Assembly: GCA_009809945.1 (NCBI GenBank)
Contig: WTPW01000329.1
Span: 390,404-454,403 of the forward strand
Length of the DNA: 64,000 bases
Reading direction: 5' to 3'
Source: Gigaspora margarita
Taxonomy: Eukaryota > Glomeromycota > Glomeromycetes > Diversisporales > Gigasporaceae
In this document: in pieces, positions 1 through 12,500 of the stretch
How the letters are laid out: each line of letters begins with the position of its first letter
Position numbering within the stretch: the stretch's first letter is position 1
Program-made: the position numbers and the translations under genes
Notes under the pieces: model-generated
What the model saw: the letters and a program-made list of their open reading frames with translations, nothing else
What the model was told of the DNA's origin: nothing
Database searches by the model: none

Positions 1-127
1 AAATTTAAAATTATTAAAGAAAATTTATGTAATTATCTTAATATAATATATTATAAATTATTTCCTATGAATGTATTCATAAAAATAAAATTATGAATTT
101 ATTTACTACCGTATTTTACACATTAAT

Positions 128-250
128 AACGCGCAGATACGCGTTATTTCGAGACAATGCGCGTTATTTCGAAATAATGCGCGTTATTTCGAAACAATGC
201 GCGTTATTTCGAAAAATGCGCGTTATTTTGAGCATTGCGCGTTGTTATGC
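128..250. repeat. Tandem repeat of CGCGTTATTTCGAAA words
   Basis: About five head-to-tail copies of a unit near 20 bp built on GCGCGTTATTTCGAAA. The same word reappears at 1506-1737, 58790-58920 and 59540-59655, always inside or near inverted-repeat elements. An open frame crosses the array but its protein is only a read-through of the repeat, so I do not call a gene. Confidence 0.8.
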
Positions 251-1228
251 ACAAATACGATATAAACTTTACAGAAAGTGTACGGTGATTAAAGCTCATG
301 ATTTGTTTTTAACTCAGATAAACTAAAATAGGACGAATACTTTCATATACATGGGTGTCTAAATTTCAGGTATTTAGTAAAGTAGTACTGTACGGCTGTA
401 CAGATTCGGACGGACATACGAAAATTATACTAAATTTTGATCGTACGTACGGTTAATGTAGACCACTTTTTATATGTAACCCTTTTTTATGGTTAGGGTT
501 AGGGTAAGCGCTAATATAGTCTTTTTTCGGGTTGGGTATTAGAAAAATTAACTTTAATTTGACGAAGTTTTTCTTTTATAAACCGTACGTACTATCATGA
601 ATTCTATACGTCCGTCTTAATTTGCGTTTCCGTACCGTACTACTTTACTATATACTCCTAAATTTCTGGTGAGTTTGAAAAATAATGAATTAACTGAGAG
701 TATTTGGAGACACCCACTTCATGAAATAAACTTAGATTCATTTATAATAGTTGTTTTCTGTATGTAGTTTAATAAATAAACATTTGAATCTTAAATTGAA
801 AATCAAAAATAGCCACGTCATCTTATTTCACAAAATGAAAATTTTTTTAACATTTTGAAATCACACCACTTCTAAATATTCAGATTACATTGGATCGGAA
901 CGTCCAGCTATTCTAGCATTAAATAGTATTGGTGATTTTATTATAACTACAGTATATAAACGAATTCGACCGGAATTGAATTCTATATATTTATAGAATA
1001 TAAATAAGAAAATTTTTATTGGATTAGTTCGTTTTCATGATATCTGATATCGCTAGTGTATTTTAGATGCTTGAAAAGCTGGACAACTGCAAAAAAATTC
1101 CACATTCATACATATTTGCTTACTGTCAGAACTTTTGGGATTAAGCTTATAAAATTTATCTTTTTAAGTGTATTTCAGTATAATAATATTCAACAGTAAC
1201 CATAATTATCAGACATGTCCTATGTGAT
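251..1228. other. AT-rich intergenic DNA, no gene seen
   Basis: No convincing coding frame. A GGTTAGGGTTAGGGTA tract near 490-506 resembles the TTAGGG telomere repeat. Palindromic words built on CGTACGTACGG occur near 390-450 and 580-650. Confidence 0.5.
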
Positions 1229-1368
1229 CACTGAATGATTTCTGCATAACTTATTCGGTCACCTCCTAACACAATATACAAAATTTACTCATCTCTTACA
1301 AGGTGAGTGAATATTTGCATACTTGTATTAGGAGGTGGTTGGATAAGTTATACGGAAACCATTCAGTG
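1229..1368. mobile_element. Short inverted-repeat element (MITE), termini CACTGAATG
   Basis: The ends CACTGAATGATTTCTGC and the reverse complement of GGAAACCATTCAGTG pair over about 40 bp with few mismatches, around a 60-bp loop. There is no coding capacity, as expected for a non-autonomous DNA transposon. Confidence 0.7.
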
Positions 1369-1439
1369 CTTATGTCAGTCATGTCGGATAACAAAGTTAT
1401 CGGTCGAGTCTTTAATAGATGATAACTAGTACTACAAAG

Positions 1440-1486
1440 GAGAGAGAGAGAGATATATATATATATATATATTTCGCGCGCGCGAT
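1440..1486. repeat. Compound microsatellite (GA)n(TA)n(CG)n
   Basis: A run of GA, then TA, then CGCGCGCGCG. The alternating CG block stands out in such AT-rich DNA. Confidence 0.9.
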
Positions 1487-1505
1487 AAAAATTGATATTC
1501 TGAAG

Positions 1506-1737
1506 TACCGTATTTTCGCGTAATAACGCTCATGAGCGTTATTTCGAAAATCGTATCATCCAAAAATAAAATGTATGGCTTCGAAATGACGCCCATGCGC
1601 GTCCCGAAATAACGCTCAATGTAAATTAGCCGATTGCATAAATGTTTTCATATGTCAGACGACCAGTCTTTAGCTCAAAATAACGCGCATGTACTCAAAA
1701 TAACGCGCAGGTGAGCGTTATTACGCGAAAATACGTA
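1506..1737. mobile_element. Foldback MITE carrying CGCGTTATTT words
   Basis: Left end TACCGTATTTTCGCGTAATA is mirrored by TATTACGCGAAAATACGTA at the right end. Inside are several more copies of the CGCGTTATTT/AAATAACGCG word in both orientations. It is related to the 128-250 array and to segments at 58.8-59.7 kb. Confidence 0.75.
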
Positions 1738-2597
1738 ATAGGACAGGGTTGTGTATTTATAGCATGACATTTGCACCTATTTTTTAGACTTACTTATACT
1801 AACCAATACTGCAATATATTTCTGATATACATTATCTGTTATTTCATTTATTACCTAGCAATTGAATTTTTAGCTCCGGATACTTCAAGGTGCTTGTTTT
1901 CCTTAATAATCAACAGCCCACAATAACATTAGTTGTCTATATAATAATACCGATAGTTTATTATTTAAAATTGAATAAACAGGTTTAATTTAAATTGAAT
2001 ATGCGCCTAGCGCTAGTGGTTTCAAAATCCCTTAATTTGAAATTGTTTAATGATTTGAGTGAATTTAAATTTCATCTGAGTATATTAAAATTCTATCCCG
2101 ACATACAACACACTAATAATGAGATTGGGTTTATTAAGAATTTAAATGAAAAAAATAATTTTAGATCTTAGAGTAATTATTTGAGTTTGAAACACAAATT
2201 AAGTTAAAGGACAACATTGATTTATAATTTTTTAAAAAGATCGAATTATTTGATTTAAATGTTTATTTTTAGAATAGTCGCGAAATAACGTGTAGGGGTA
2301 TAATTTCGAATTTCAGCCTAAATTAAGCTTAATTTTGGTCGAAATTGAAATAACGCCCCTGTTATGGCGAGACCCATTCAAATAGTAGACGAAAGCTAGA
2401 AACAATCTTGTCACGGTTTAACTCTATGTCCAAGGCATGTATTATAAAAAAATATCGGATGCATTATTTTGCGGCTATATGTCCGCAAAATAAAAAAACT
2501 CTTTGCGGCATTCAAATAAGACCCTTCTCTTAACGAATAACCTGATTAGCTGAAAAAAATTACCGTGCAGACTCAAAATTGTTTCAGAGTTCAATTA
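1738..2597. other. AT-rich DNA, no gene seen
   Basis: No coding frame or clear element. One AAATAACGCC-type word pair lies near 2280-2365, possibly a decayed copy of the neighbouring family. Confidence 0.5.
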
Positions 2598-2885
2598 CAG
2601 TTGAACCTCCCAAAACCGATCCTGTCAAAACCGATAACCTGTCAAATCCGATAAAAAATTAATCCACCAAGTCCGTTTCTGTTATATGAATCTATATACA
2701 GTTGAACCTCCCCAAACCGGTACGCATGGTGGACAAGTTTCGTATCAGTATTGAGAGGTTATCGGATTTGAAATCATTATAAACTATATAGATTCATATA
2801 ACAGAAACGGACTTGGTGGATTAATTTTTTATCGGATTTGACAGGTTATCGGTTTTGACAGGATCGGTTTTGGGAGGTTCAACTG
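2598..2885. mobile_element. Tc1/mariner-type MITE with TA target duplication
   Basis: Left and right arms of about 90 bp are almost perfect inverted copies beginning CAGTTGAACCTCCCAAAACC and flanked on both sides by TA. CAGT-type ends with a TA duplication are typical of the Tc1/mariner/pogo group. A third, inward copy of the terminus starts near 2698, which suggests one element inserted into a relative. No ORF. Confidence 0.85.
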
Positions 2886-3929
2886 TAATTAAAAAATATA
2901 TATACGACAATAAAAGAATTAAATAGCTAATTGGTAACATCACAAAATTGTGGAGTTAGCTTTGAAAGCACCTTTGTTTATTGTTATTAATCCGAGTCAT
3001 TAGTTTAGTAATAATCATAACCCGGTACATGAACATGAACCGTTCGTGTGATGACAACATCGTTTACTACACTAAGATCAATTAGTCATGTCTAATTAGT
3101 CACGAGGGTTAATTAGGGCTGATAGTTTTTTTATATTCTACAAAACTCATTGTATTTACATGAAGCCATATATTATTAAAATTGAATTAATTTGTTGTGA
3201 TTATGAAAAGTTAAACAAACCAAATTCTTTATTTTTTTTTGAGTAGATAGATAACATCCTGATTTTTAGAAAAAAATTTTTCATCAAAAGAATTTTGATA
3301 AACAAATTGATAATTTCTTTGAAACAAATAAGAATAAATGTAATGGTTTATAAGAAGTCAAAGTAGATTTTGTACTAAAAACTTTTGTTAACAATTCTTT
3401 TACCTTAGAAATTGATTGTATGAAATATTTAAATATGATAAGGTATGATTTTTGCAAAGAATCTCTGAAATAAAAAGTTACGTGTTGTTTTTGAAAATAG
3501 TGTTTTCCCTCTAATAACCAACCCTATTGTATGAATGTTTAAAGTAATTAATATGTAATTTGTGCAAAGAGCCTTTTGTTAACGTTTCCCTTCCTAATCA
3601 TTAGATTTAGGTATAAACTAAGTGTTTACGCAAAGAACCTCTAACAATACTTTTGCCTTTTGAGAAAAAAGATTGAATGAAAGATCTAAAAATTTAAAGT
3701 GGAATTTTTGCAAAGGATATAAGCTAAAAATCATCCTTCATAAGACCCAAAATCATTCAAACTAATATTCTAATGAAATTGCTACCTATGTAAAATCGTT
3801 TGAACTTGGATTAACGAAATTGTTAACCAAAGTCATTTGAACTAAGATTTAAGGAAATTAATGTTGTTTGGATTTGTTATAAGAATTATTGATAATGAGT
3901 CCACTCCTTGGGGTCAATTTGAGATTTAA
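2886..3929. other. AT-rich DNA, no gene seen
   Basis: Low-complexity A/T DNA with stop codons in all frames and no repeat I could pair within the window. Confidence 0.5.
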
Positions 3930-4400
3930 AAAATTAGTTACATTATAAAAACAAGAGCATGTGCCAATGCCAATATCCTAAAGATAATTATTAAATATTC
4001 AGGTAATAGTTTTATAAAAAAAAAGAAATATATGAAACATGAACTCACTTTATCGTATCCCGTTGTAAATCCTTCCCGAGGGTCATTGTAAAAGCTGGTC
4101 TGCATAACCACAATATGTTGATATTCAAATTTTAGAAACAGAAAGAATTTTTTTTTCGATTTTACTTTTGGATTTTTCAAGAATTTAAGATGTTAAAGAA
4201 TTCTTCAATCTCGTTAATTAGTTCATCGTGGCTTTGCTATAAATCCGTTTTTAAAGTGGTATACTACAGAAGGTTTAGTCATGAACATTTATATAATTAC
4301 AGAAATAAAATACGACATAGATACTCACCAACTTCCCATGGTTTTATCAACACAATATTGTCACCCTTGATACGGTTTCAGATACATTTACACTATTGTA
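3900..4400 (-). pseudogene. Possible host-gene relic with two short introns
   Basis: On the minus strand, three stretches read as protein-like sequence and join across two GT-AG intervals. Putative introns are 4264-4328 (65 nt) and 3978-4048 (71 nt), with GTGAGT donors and TAG acceptors. The reading phase is preserved across both joins: IVLIKPWEV, then YHFKNGFIAKPR, later EYQHIVVMQTSFYNDP and FTTGYDK, then DIGIGTC. The middle exon carries in-frame stops in its first half, so the gene is broken or contains a further intron. I do not recognise the family. It may be a host fragment captured by transposons. Confidence 0.35.
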
Positions 4401-4499
4401 TTAAATATTTTTACATTCTAAAAGCCATGTTCTAATAATTTTTCCATTGTTTAAGTTAGGTTTGCTCCATAATACTTAATAATTCTACGCCATTCGTAG

Positions 4500-4559
4500 A
4501 GTGTCCAGACTTACGCAATTTCAGGGATTTACACCCAAAGTTGCATAAGTCTGGACATT
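4500..4559. repeat. Short hairpin, arms GTGTCCAGACTTACGCAA
   Basis: The left arm GTGTCCAGACTTACGCAA and the right arm TTGCATAAGTCTGGACA are near-perfect inverted copies around a loop of about 24 bp. Probably a tiny MITE remnant. Confidence 0.7.
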
Positions 4560-5534
4560 ATCATTTCATTGTTTACAAGAATGAAGAATAGTTTCTAATA
4601 TTTATGTAATAACGTTACACCAGATTTTGATCTTTCCGTGACTTGGTAAAATCCTTATCTGCTATTGGATAATAAACAACGTATTATGTGCGTACGTACG
4701 TATATTTGTGTGAAAATCTATATTATTATTTAGTAATCGCGCAAAATTTCTAAACAATAATATGTAAGCTATGAAAGAGGAGTTTAGTAACTTTCTATGA
4801 CTTCATATCTCTTCCATAACTTACTATATATAATTTGTTTAGAAATTAAAAAAGAGGATTTATATTTGTACACAGTGTGGATAAACACGGGCAAACTTAT
4901 ATCTCAAAATTTTGATCATGAAACTACCTTTTGGCTTATAACCAAAACAAATACTTGCAAAATTTTGGTATAAACTATATCTTAACCCACTTTACCCAGT
5001 CCAGTGTTGTCAATGAACATGGACATGTCCAAATGTTGGACTTTCCATGTCTATGTACGTATTCATATGGGCTGATTTTTGTGATTTGACAAATAACGTG
5101 ATTAGGACCTTCAACAAATATTATCAAAATATATTATTATTTTTTTTTAATGTTAAGGTTGAATGTAAATTTTATATTAAGTAGAATTTACATCAACATA
5201 ACAATATTTTTTAAAAAACTTTTAACTTTATAATGCCAACAAAAATTTACTTGAATAAATTTTATTTAGAAAATAAATTTCTGTTATTACTAGTGATAAG
5301 AAAAAATGCACATTTTATAATAAAATGTGCATAAATATGCATAAATGTGCATAGTGTTCTAACCCATCATGAAAATCCCAACCTGGGTCACCCGTGTGAA
5401 CACTGGTAATAGAAAAAATTCTGCTATGGGTCACCTGGATGATATAAAAAATTTTACCCACAAGTAGGTCATTCAAATTATAGTCTAATTCTAAAAAAAA
5501 AAATAATAAAGCTATTTTATACTATTTTCACACC
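4560..5534. other. AT-rich DNA with decayed MITE pieces
   Basis: No gene. The CAAAATTTTGGTATAAAC module at 4955-4985 recurs near 47310-47345, so a piece of the same MITE family is present. Tandem GTGCATAAA words lie at 5320-5355. Confidence 0.45.
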
Positions 5535-5612
5535 TTTTCTCCTCTCTCTTTCTTTCTTTCTCTCCCTCTTTTTCTCTTTCTTTCTCTCTCTTTCTCTTTC
5601 TCTCTCTCTCTT
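5535..5612. repeat. Polypyrimidine (CT/CTTT) microsatellite
   Basis: About 80 bp of almost uninterrupted C and T on the plus strand. Confidence 0.9.
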
Positions 5613-5874
5613 CAATTTGTTTGATTGGCTTATATTAATTTATTGATTATTACAGGTTATCAATTTTGGCAGAATCATTTGGGGAGTTATGTGTTGGTGG
5701 GTAATTTAAAGTCTTGTTTTTCAAATTATTATTTTTTATTTATACAAAAGTTAAAGGTTAGATGTACTAAGATCACTTAGTAATCACCTAATTTATTTAA
5801 ATTTACACATTATTAATAATAACAGTATGAAGTTTTATAGATCCTATTTTAAAATTTGAGTATATTTATTATAT

Positions 5875-8560
5875 TTATAACCAAATGCTACAATACAAAT
5901 TATTTCTTTTAATAAATAATAACTTGTTTATTACCTCATTTGATAGATGGCTTCTCTTAGAAGTAATTTGATTACTAGCATCAGAAAAAAAATACTTACT
6001 TGGAACTGAAGTAGCAGGGATTGATAAATATTTATATGCTATTTTATCTAAAATAGGAAAAGAATTTTTATTTGTATGCCACCACTCATAAATATCAGCT
6101 GATTTAGATAAAACAGGTGCTATTGATTCATTAAAATAGTTGTCAATTTTATCTATATCATTTATTTTTTTGATTATTACTAGACCCATATACTTTTCTC
6201 ATAAAACAAGGAGTAGTAGTTTCTTTAAGTGGTTGTTCTAATTCATTAACTATAGTTGTATTTTTTCAAGTTTTAAATTAAGTTTGTAATTGTTCAATTA
6301 CTTGGTTTCATATTTCTTTAGACCATGTACTCATTGATTTTAATCGTGGATCCAGTATAGTAGCTATTAATCAAATATTTTCTAAATCTTTAGAGCTTTT
6401 CTAGTAGCTTCACAAAGAATTATAAATAACACCTTGAAGGTTTGAAATAACTGCTTGGAGTTCAAATAGTTCTTTATTATCATTAAGATTATTATTACTA
6501 AAATCTTCTTCTAATAACTCTTTATCTGAAGTAAAAATTTAAATTATTAGTTTAATAAACTTGGTTCATAAAATAAGGTATGTTTGATATAAAAAATAAC
6601 TTTATATTTTACCATTGAAATTCTCTTTAATAAAATCACTATCGGTATACTCAAACTTTAATGCTTTAATACTTAGGCTAACAACTGAAAGAGTTGTATA
6701 TTGACTCTATTAAAATAGGTTGTTAGATCATCAAATAGTTTAAAAATTTCTACTAATTCCTCTAATAATTCCAATTCATAATTTTAATTATTCAATTGTT
6801 TAATTTATTAAAATCCTTTTTAACATATCATTATCATTAATTTGAAGATATAGTTTTGAAAGCTATTCAATTGCTGGATACAATTTCAAAAGCCTTTTTC
6901 AAGTTAGATAAAAGGAATTTCAGCAGGTTTTTGTGTCTTCAATAGTACACAAAATAATTATTGGTTTTTCTATTTCATTATTCTTAGCATTTAATAAGCT
7001 TTCAGATATATATTCAAGATTATGTTCTTGGACAAAGTTTTTTGCTTAATCTTTTTTTGATTTTCCAGGTCAATTTGTACCTAATCAAGACGTTGACTTT
7101 GTTTTGATAATCAAAAAATTTAATAAGCTTTTGAATCCATTAGTATATGGATCTATAAATTTCAAAGCATGAATAACAGTAAGCTAAAGTATGTGCAATA
7201 CAAGGTAAATGTTCTACACTATTCAAATCTTTAATTGCTTTTTTTATATTTGCTCTATTATTAGTTATTGTACAAATTATTTTTCCATTTAATCCAAACT
7301 CTTCAATTTAGATTCCAAATATTCTTTTATTTATTTATTTGTATATAAATATTCAAAATTTTCAATAGCTAGTAGTACATCATGCACTTCAAAGTTAGAT
7401 ATTAACTAGTAAAGAGTTACACTTATATGCCTATTATTTGCACAGAATGTCCATAAGTCTGTAGTTATAGAAGCAGTATTACAAGTATTTTTAAGTAAGT
7501 TTTTAAGTCTTGTATAATCTTTTTGATAAGCTATATTGATATTTTTTCTAATACATTTATTGTTAGTAGTTAAATACAGAATCAAATTGCTGTATTATTT
7601 TTCTATATCTTTTTTATTTACAGTATTAAATGATAAAGAGTTAGTAACCAACCATTCAGTTGTAATTTGTTTTAACTTAGCTTGTTTTAATTTATTTATT
7701 TTTATTTTTTTTCACTTAGGTGGTTTTGCCAGTATTTTATTAAGATTCTAAGTATATTGCTACATTAATATACTTGTTTACTCCTAATTTGCAAACCTGA
7801 CATCACCTGGCTGCCTTAACAGTGTCCAAGTGCAACCTGCCACACTAATTTGAAGACTAATCTAAAAACTAGAGGCTATATCAAACTAGCCTAAGTGCCA
7901 CACCAAAATGGCTTCTTCTCTCCTTCATATTCCTTTAATTAACCAGGAATTTTAATAAGGACAAAATAAGGAGAAGGGGTAAAGAAAGAAAAAAAAACAA
8001 AAGCCAAGAAAACGAGAAATGAAAAAAGAAAAAAGAAAAACAAACAAAACGAAAAATGGAAGAAAAAACCAAAAAGAAAAAAAAACCACGTATAAACACA
8101 AAGGCTAATCTAACAAAAGAAACAAAAACAAAACAAAAATGAAAAAAGAATATACTATTATAACCTGTGTCAGGCTTGTTTAAATTTATTGTATGGCATT
8201 ACTTTTTTAAACATTTTATTTATATTTAACTAATGGTTTTTATTTGATTCTAGTTCCAATTCATATAGTTCAAAAACTCTATATACTTGACATAAATGTG
8301 TTTTACATTTCCAGTTGATCTATTATTTTTAAGTACAATTATTTTACAAATATTTTGAGTACTATTTCCTCAAAATACTTCCAAACATAACTGTTTTTTT
8401 CTTTGAAACAACTGGATTAGAGATATTTACTTAGATGTTTTTATACTTGGCTCTTCTTCAGGTTCATCCATAGCTTTTCTTCTATCTGCACTAGTAGAAG
8501 ATTTAACATTTTCTTGAATATTATCATCAGAAATACAATCAATATTATAGATATTTTCAT
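5875..8560 (-). pseudogene. hAT-family transposase, decayed
   Basis: A cut-and-paste transposase remnant on the minus strand. The clearest part is the C-terminal hAT dimerisation domain (5875-6189): a WWHTNKNSFP stretch, then an IPATSVPS segment and KRSHLSNEV before the end. Upstream, near 7170-7260, the frame gives SVEHLPCIAHTLA, the conserved Cys-Ile-Ala-His block of hAT transposases, and near 7400-7460 TDLWTFCANN. Near 8300-8420 a BED-type zinc-finger start (SYVWKYFEE) is readable. Many stops and indels separate these blocks, and an A-rich stretch (7960-8150) lies in the middle, so it is non-functional. I could not define its inverted repeats. It is a possible source family for the small hAT MITEs elsewhere in the window. 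Confidence 0.8.
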
Positions 8561-8742
8561 AATCTATTTTTTATTTACTTTTTATTTTTTCTTTAAAAAA
8601 TATTAAAGTTAATAGTATTACAATATTACTAATAACAAAATAGCCAGGTTTGGTTAAGATTATAAATAATTTAAGGCAGTAGATAAGGTAAGAAGAAATG
8701 GTTTAATAATTAAAGAATTGGATTAATATTGTAACTTTGAAT

Positions 8743-9500
8743 TAGAGTTAACACCTCTATTCAGATTTATATATCTGGATATATACTATATCATATGATA
8801 TAATGTGATATAGAATAGGGCCAAAATGGGAGTTCTGGGACAAAATTATCAAAATGTATCCAGAAGAGGCTCTAGGCATCTTTACAAACCTTTCTAGATA
8901 TATTTAATCATATATCGAATTCAAGCTCTAAATTATGCTAGAGCCAAATCCTGTTAACTTACTCTCCTTACCCCTAAATTTGGGCTTCCAACATTAAGGG
9001 GTAAGTAGTCTTTGTTAATACTCTGGCTATGTTTTTAAATCTAAATAAGATAGCAAAAAAATTATGCTATCTTGCTTGCCCTTAAAATGAGCAGAGAGCA
9101 CCGAGGACCGAAGTGTCCGAGTATGCTTCTCTGTGGGCCCATTCAAGCCTAAAATGCATACTATTTTCTATGTTATCCTAGAATTAATTCAAAAAGTAAT
9201 TTAACTCTATCTAGTAAAGGACAAATTTTGGTACCCCGCTATGGTGGGGTACCAAAATTTGGGATACAGATGCCAAAATTTCAGATATGGGTACCAAAAT
9301 TATGATACTTGAGTACCAAAATTTCAGATATTTCAGATCTTGATACCAAAATTTTGATATCTGGGTACCAAAATTTCAGACATAGATAGCTATTTTTTCA
9401 GATCCGGGTACCAAAATTTCAGATATATTTACTAAAATTTCGGATCTTGGTACCAAAATTAGGACAAAAAAATGATATCGGGATACCAAAATTTCTATTT
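8743..9500. repeat. Maverick left terminal inverted repeat
   Basis: Pairs in inverse orientation with 24015-24830. The outer half is unique sequence, for example GGGCCAAAATGGGAGTTCT at 8819. The inner part from about 9223 is a minisatellite of GGTACCAAAATTTCAGATAT-like units. The arms differ by scattered substitutions, so the insertion is not recent. Confidence 0.9.
9223..9259. repeat. Hairpin within the left TIR
   Basis: AAATTTTGGTACCCC and its reverse complement flank a short loop. The right-hand partner at 24260-24297 is a more perfect hairpin with CCCCGC-CATA-GCGGGG at the tip. Possible origin or terminal-protein recognition structure; this role is inference. Confidence 0.7.
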
Positions 9501-9586
9501 AAACAAAAATATTTTATAAGTATTATATAGTACTTTAAGGATATTATAATTAAAGAAAAAAATTTTATAAGTATTATATATCAAAT

Positions 9587-12500
9587 ATGGTTAAACATTC
9601 ATGTGCAAGATGTGGCAAACACTTTACCAAATTATGAAAACTTCATCACCATAATGAAAGGCAATATAAATGTCGACCAAAAGTAATTCCTCAAATCACA
9701 ATTCTCAAAGTCAAAGACCAAGGCATCCCCCTCTCATTTCCCATATTTGAGGAAGAGACCGAAGACAAGAGGTAACAAAAAGAAATAAATCACGATCCCC
9801 AATACCAATTTTCCAAGATAATAATCAAAAAGCTGGCCCAGGCCCTGCGATTCAAGCCTCTTCTTCACAGAACAAAGCTCAAGAGAATACAAATAAAGAC
9901 AGAACTTATAATCTATTAAAGGAACTAAGGTTAATAAAATATGCCCCAGAAAACCATTTTCGATCAATTTACAAAATAGAAGACGGGGTTATAGAAAAAG
10001 AGCCACCCTCAAAAAATATAGAATTTTTAGAAAGAAGACCTGACCCCAATAGAGAGCATCAAAATTTCAAATCCATGACGGTATGGGAAGGTATAGTACC
10101 CTCAACCAAAAATCCTGCATATGCTTTTAACAGTCATTTAGACAATAAGACAAAATATGCAGATGTGCCTTACATGCCACAACTCATGAATTCATCACGA
10201 AGAGCAATTACAGATATCCTCAAAAAAGAGATTTGTAAAAAGGACCAAATAAAATCAGCATTAGTTATAAATGCCACATATATAAAATATGAATATAAAG
10301 GAATTGGTGATTCTACCGATATAACAAACTATGATACAAGTTATAATCACCCGTATCATAGAAGCAACATGCATGTACTCCTTTCAGAAAATGATATAGA
10401 CCAGCATTTAACACAATCTGTCAAAGAAATCGATGAAAGGATTGAGGCATATATAAAGAAAGGGTCTGGCAAAATTCTTCTTAGATTAGAAATGATACTT
10501 ATTGAATCCTATACCCTCCATCAGTCCAATGGAGGATCATATATTCCTACTCCCAAAAAGCTTGCCAATACAAAGTGCACTATCAATTCGGATAATAAAG
10601 GTTTAGTTGATCCAGAAACCAATACATTATCTGAAAAATGTCTTCAAGGAGCATTAGGAGCATACTTTGCTTATCAGGATGGACATACAGAACATCTTGA
10701 ACGAATCTTTCGAGCTACAAAATACAAGCCCTATTTAGATAAAGTTAAGCTCGATAGAATTTCTATGCCTACTCTAGTTTGTTCCCGTATATTTAACAAG
10801 ATTGAGGAAATGAATCTGGATATCTCTATCAATGTCTGGGAATGAAAAGAAGAAACAGGAACCCCTAAAGCAATAATAGCTAGCAAAAACTATAAAAGAT
10901 GCTATATTATTGACCTTTTAGCTCTTACAGATATTACCAAATCTGAGAATAACAAGTACGGGCAAAAAAACTATTTTTTTTGGATTAAGAATATAAATGG
11001 GCTAGTTTTTAGAGATACCACTCATCATGGTAAAAGATATATTTGTAGAAAATGCACTCAAAGTTTTTCTACAATAAAGGCTTTAGATCATCATCGAGAG
11101 CACTATTTCAGTTTGGGGGAAGCAACTCAAGAAGTCAAATTACCTATCAAAAGTGTTAATGATTTTGAGAAGTTTAAAAATTACACCCGAATGATTAATG
11201 CCCCATGTGTAATTATAGCTGACTTTGAGGCAGACAACAAAAAATGCAATGAAGAATATGGAGGACAAATGTGAAAACTTGCTGAGCAAAAAGCCAATAG
11301 CTTTTGTTATCTAGTTCATTGGATTGATACTGGAGATGTATGGGAGCCTTTCCTATATCAGGGAGAAAATGCTATACAAGAATTTGTCTGAAGAATCGAT
11401 ACTGAGTTGGTCAAAATTAATAAAGTCTTAGCTATTAAGCATAACCGGATTATCACTGAAGAAAACAAGAAAAAATTTGCTGAAACAAATACCTGTTGAA
11501 TATGTAAAGAAAAATTAGCTATAGATGATAACCTCAAACTCTAGATCGAAGCATGGAAAACTCCTATCCCAGTTGTCTTTCATAATTTCTGGGGCTATGA
11601 CTCTCATTTAGTCTGTGAATCTGTCAGGCAATCTGTTAATGCTCACCAATTCAGAGTCATAGCTGAAACATTTAAGCGATACAAGTCTATAAAGGTAGGT
11701 CAGCTAAAATATATAGATAGCATGCAATTTATGAATAATAGCTTGGCAAATCTTACAAAAAATTTGGGTACCAATCACCCTATTACAAGCTGGCACTTTA
11801 AAGACTATTCTCAAGATCAAATTTCATTAGCAAGTCGTAAAGGAGTTTATCCTTATAACTATATCGATTCACAAGATAGGTTTAAAGAAACAGAGCTTCC
11901 TCCTTTTCATGAGTTTCATAGTACTCTTAAAGGCAAAATTTCACAAGATGACTATCAACATGCCCAAAAAGTATGGAAAACTTTTAGTTGTAAGACTTTA
12001 GGAGAGTATCATGATCTCTATCTTAAGATTGATGTACTTAGTCTGGCAGATATTTGGACCCAATTTTCAAAAAACATGTATACAATATTATGAGCTTGAT
12101 CCCAGCCATTATGTATCTGCACCTGCACTAGCTTGGGATGCTATGCTTAAAATGACAGAAGTCAATATTGGACTCTTTACAGATATGGCTATGCATGATT
12201 TCATAGAAAAGGCTAAGCATGGCGGATAGCTATAGCTTGTAAGTGCTATTTCAAAGCAAATAATCCTAAGATGGGCGAGACATTTAACCCATCTAAGCCT
12301 ACAACTTGGATAAGCTATGTCGATGCAAACAATCTTTATAGCTGGGCCATGAGTCAGTATCTGCCTATCAGAAATTATCAATGGGAAGCAAGCTGTAAAT
12401 ATCTTACAGATAATCCAAATGAGCAGAAAAAATATTTTGAAAAGATTCTTAATACCGAAGCAAATTCTTCATGAGGTTATTTCCTAAATATTAAGGCACA

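Noticed and set aside
93-326. 77-residue open frame
   Set aside because: Translation of a tandem CGCGTTATTTCGAAA array with no protein-like composition.
4190-4435. 81-residue plus-strand frame
   Set aside because: Antisense to the candidate spliced relic; no domain.
5320-5355. CRISPR-like spaced repeat (GTGCATAAA)
   Set aside because: Units are adjacent, not separated by unique spacers, and the DNA is eukaryotic.
12109-12381. 90-residue minus-strand frame
   Set aside because: Shadow of the polymerase coding strand.
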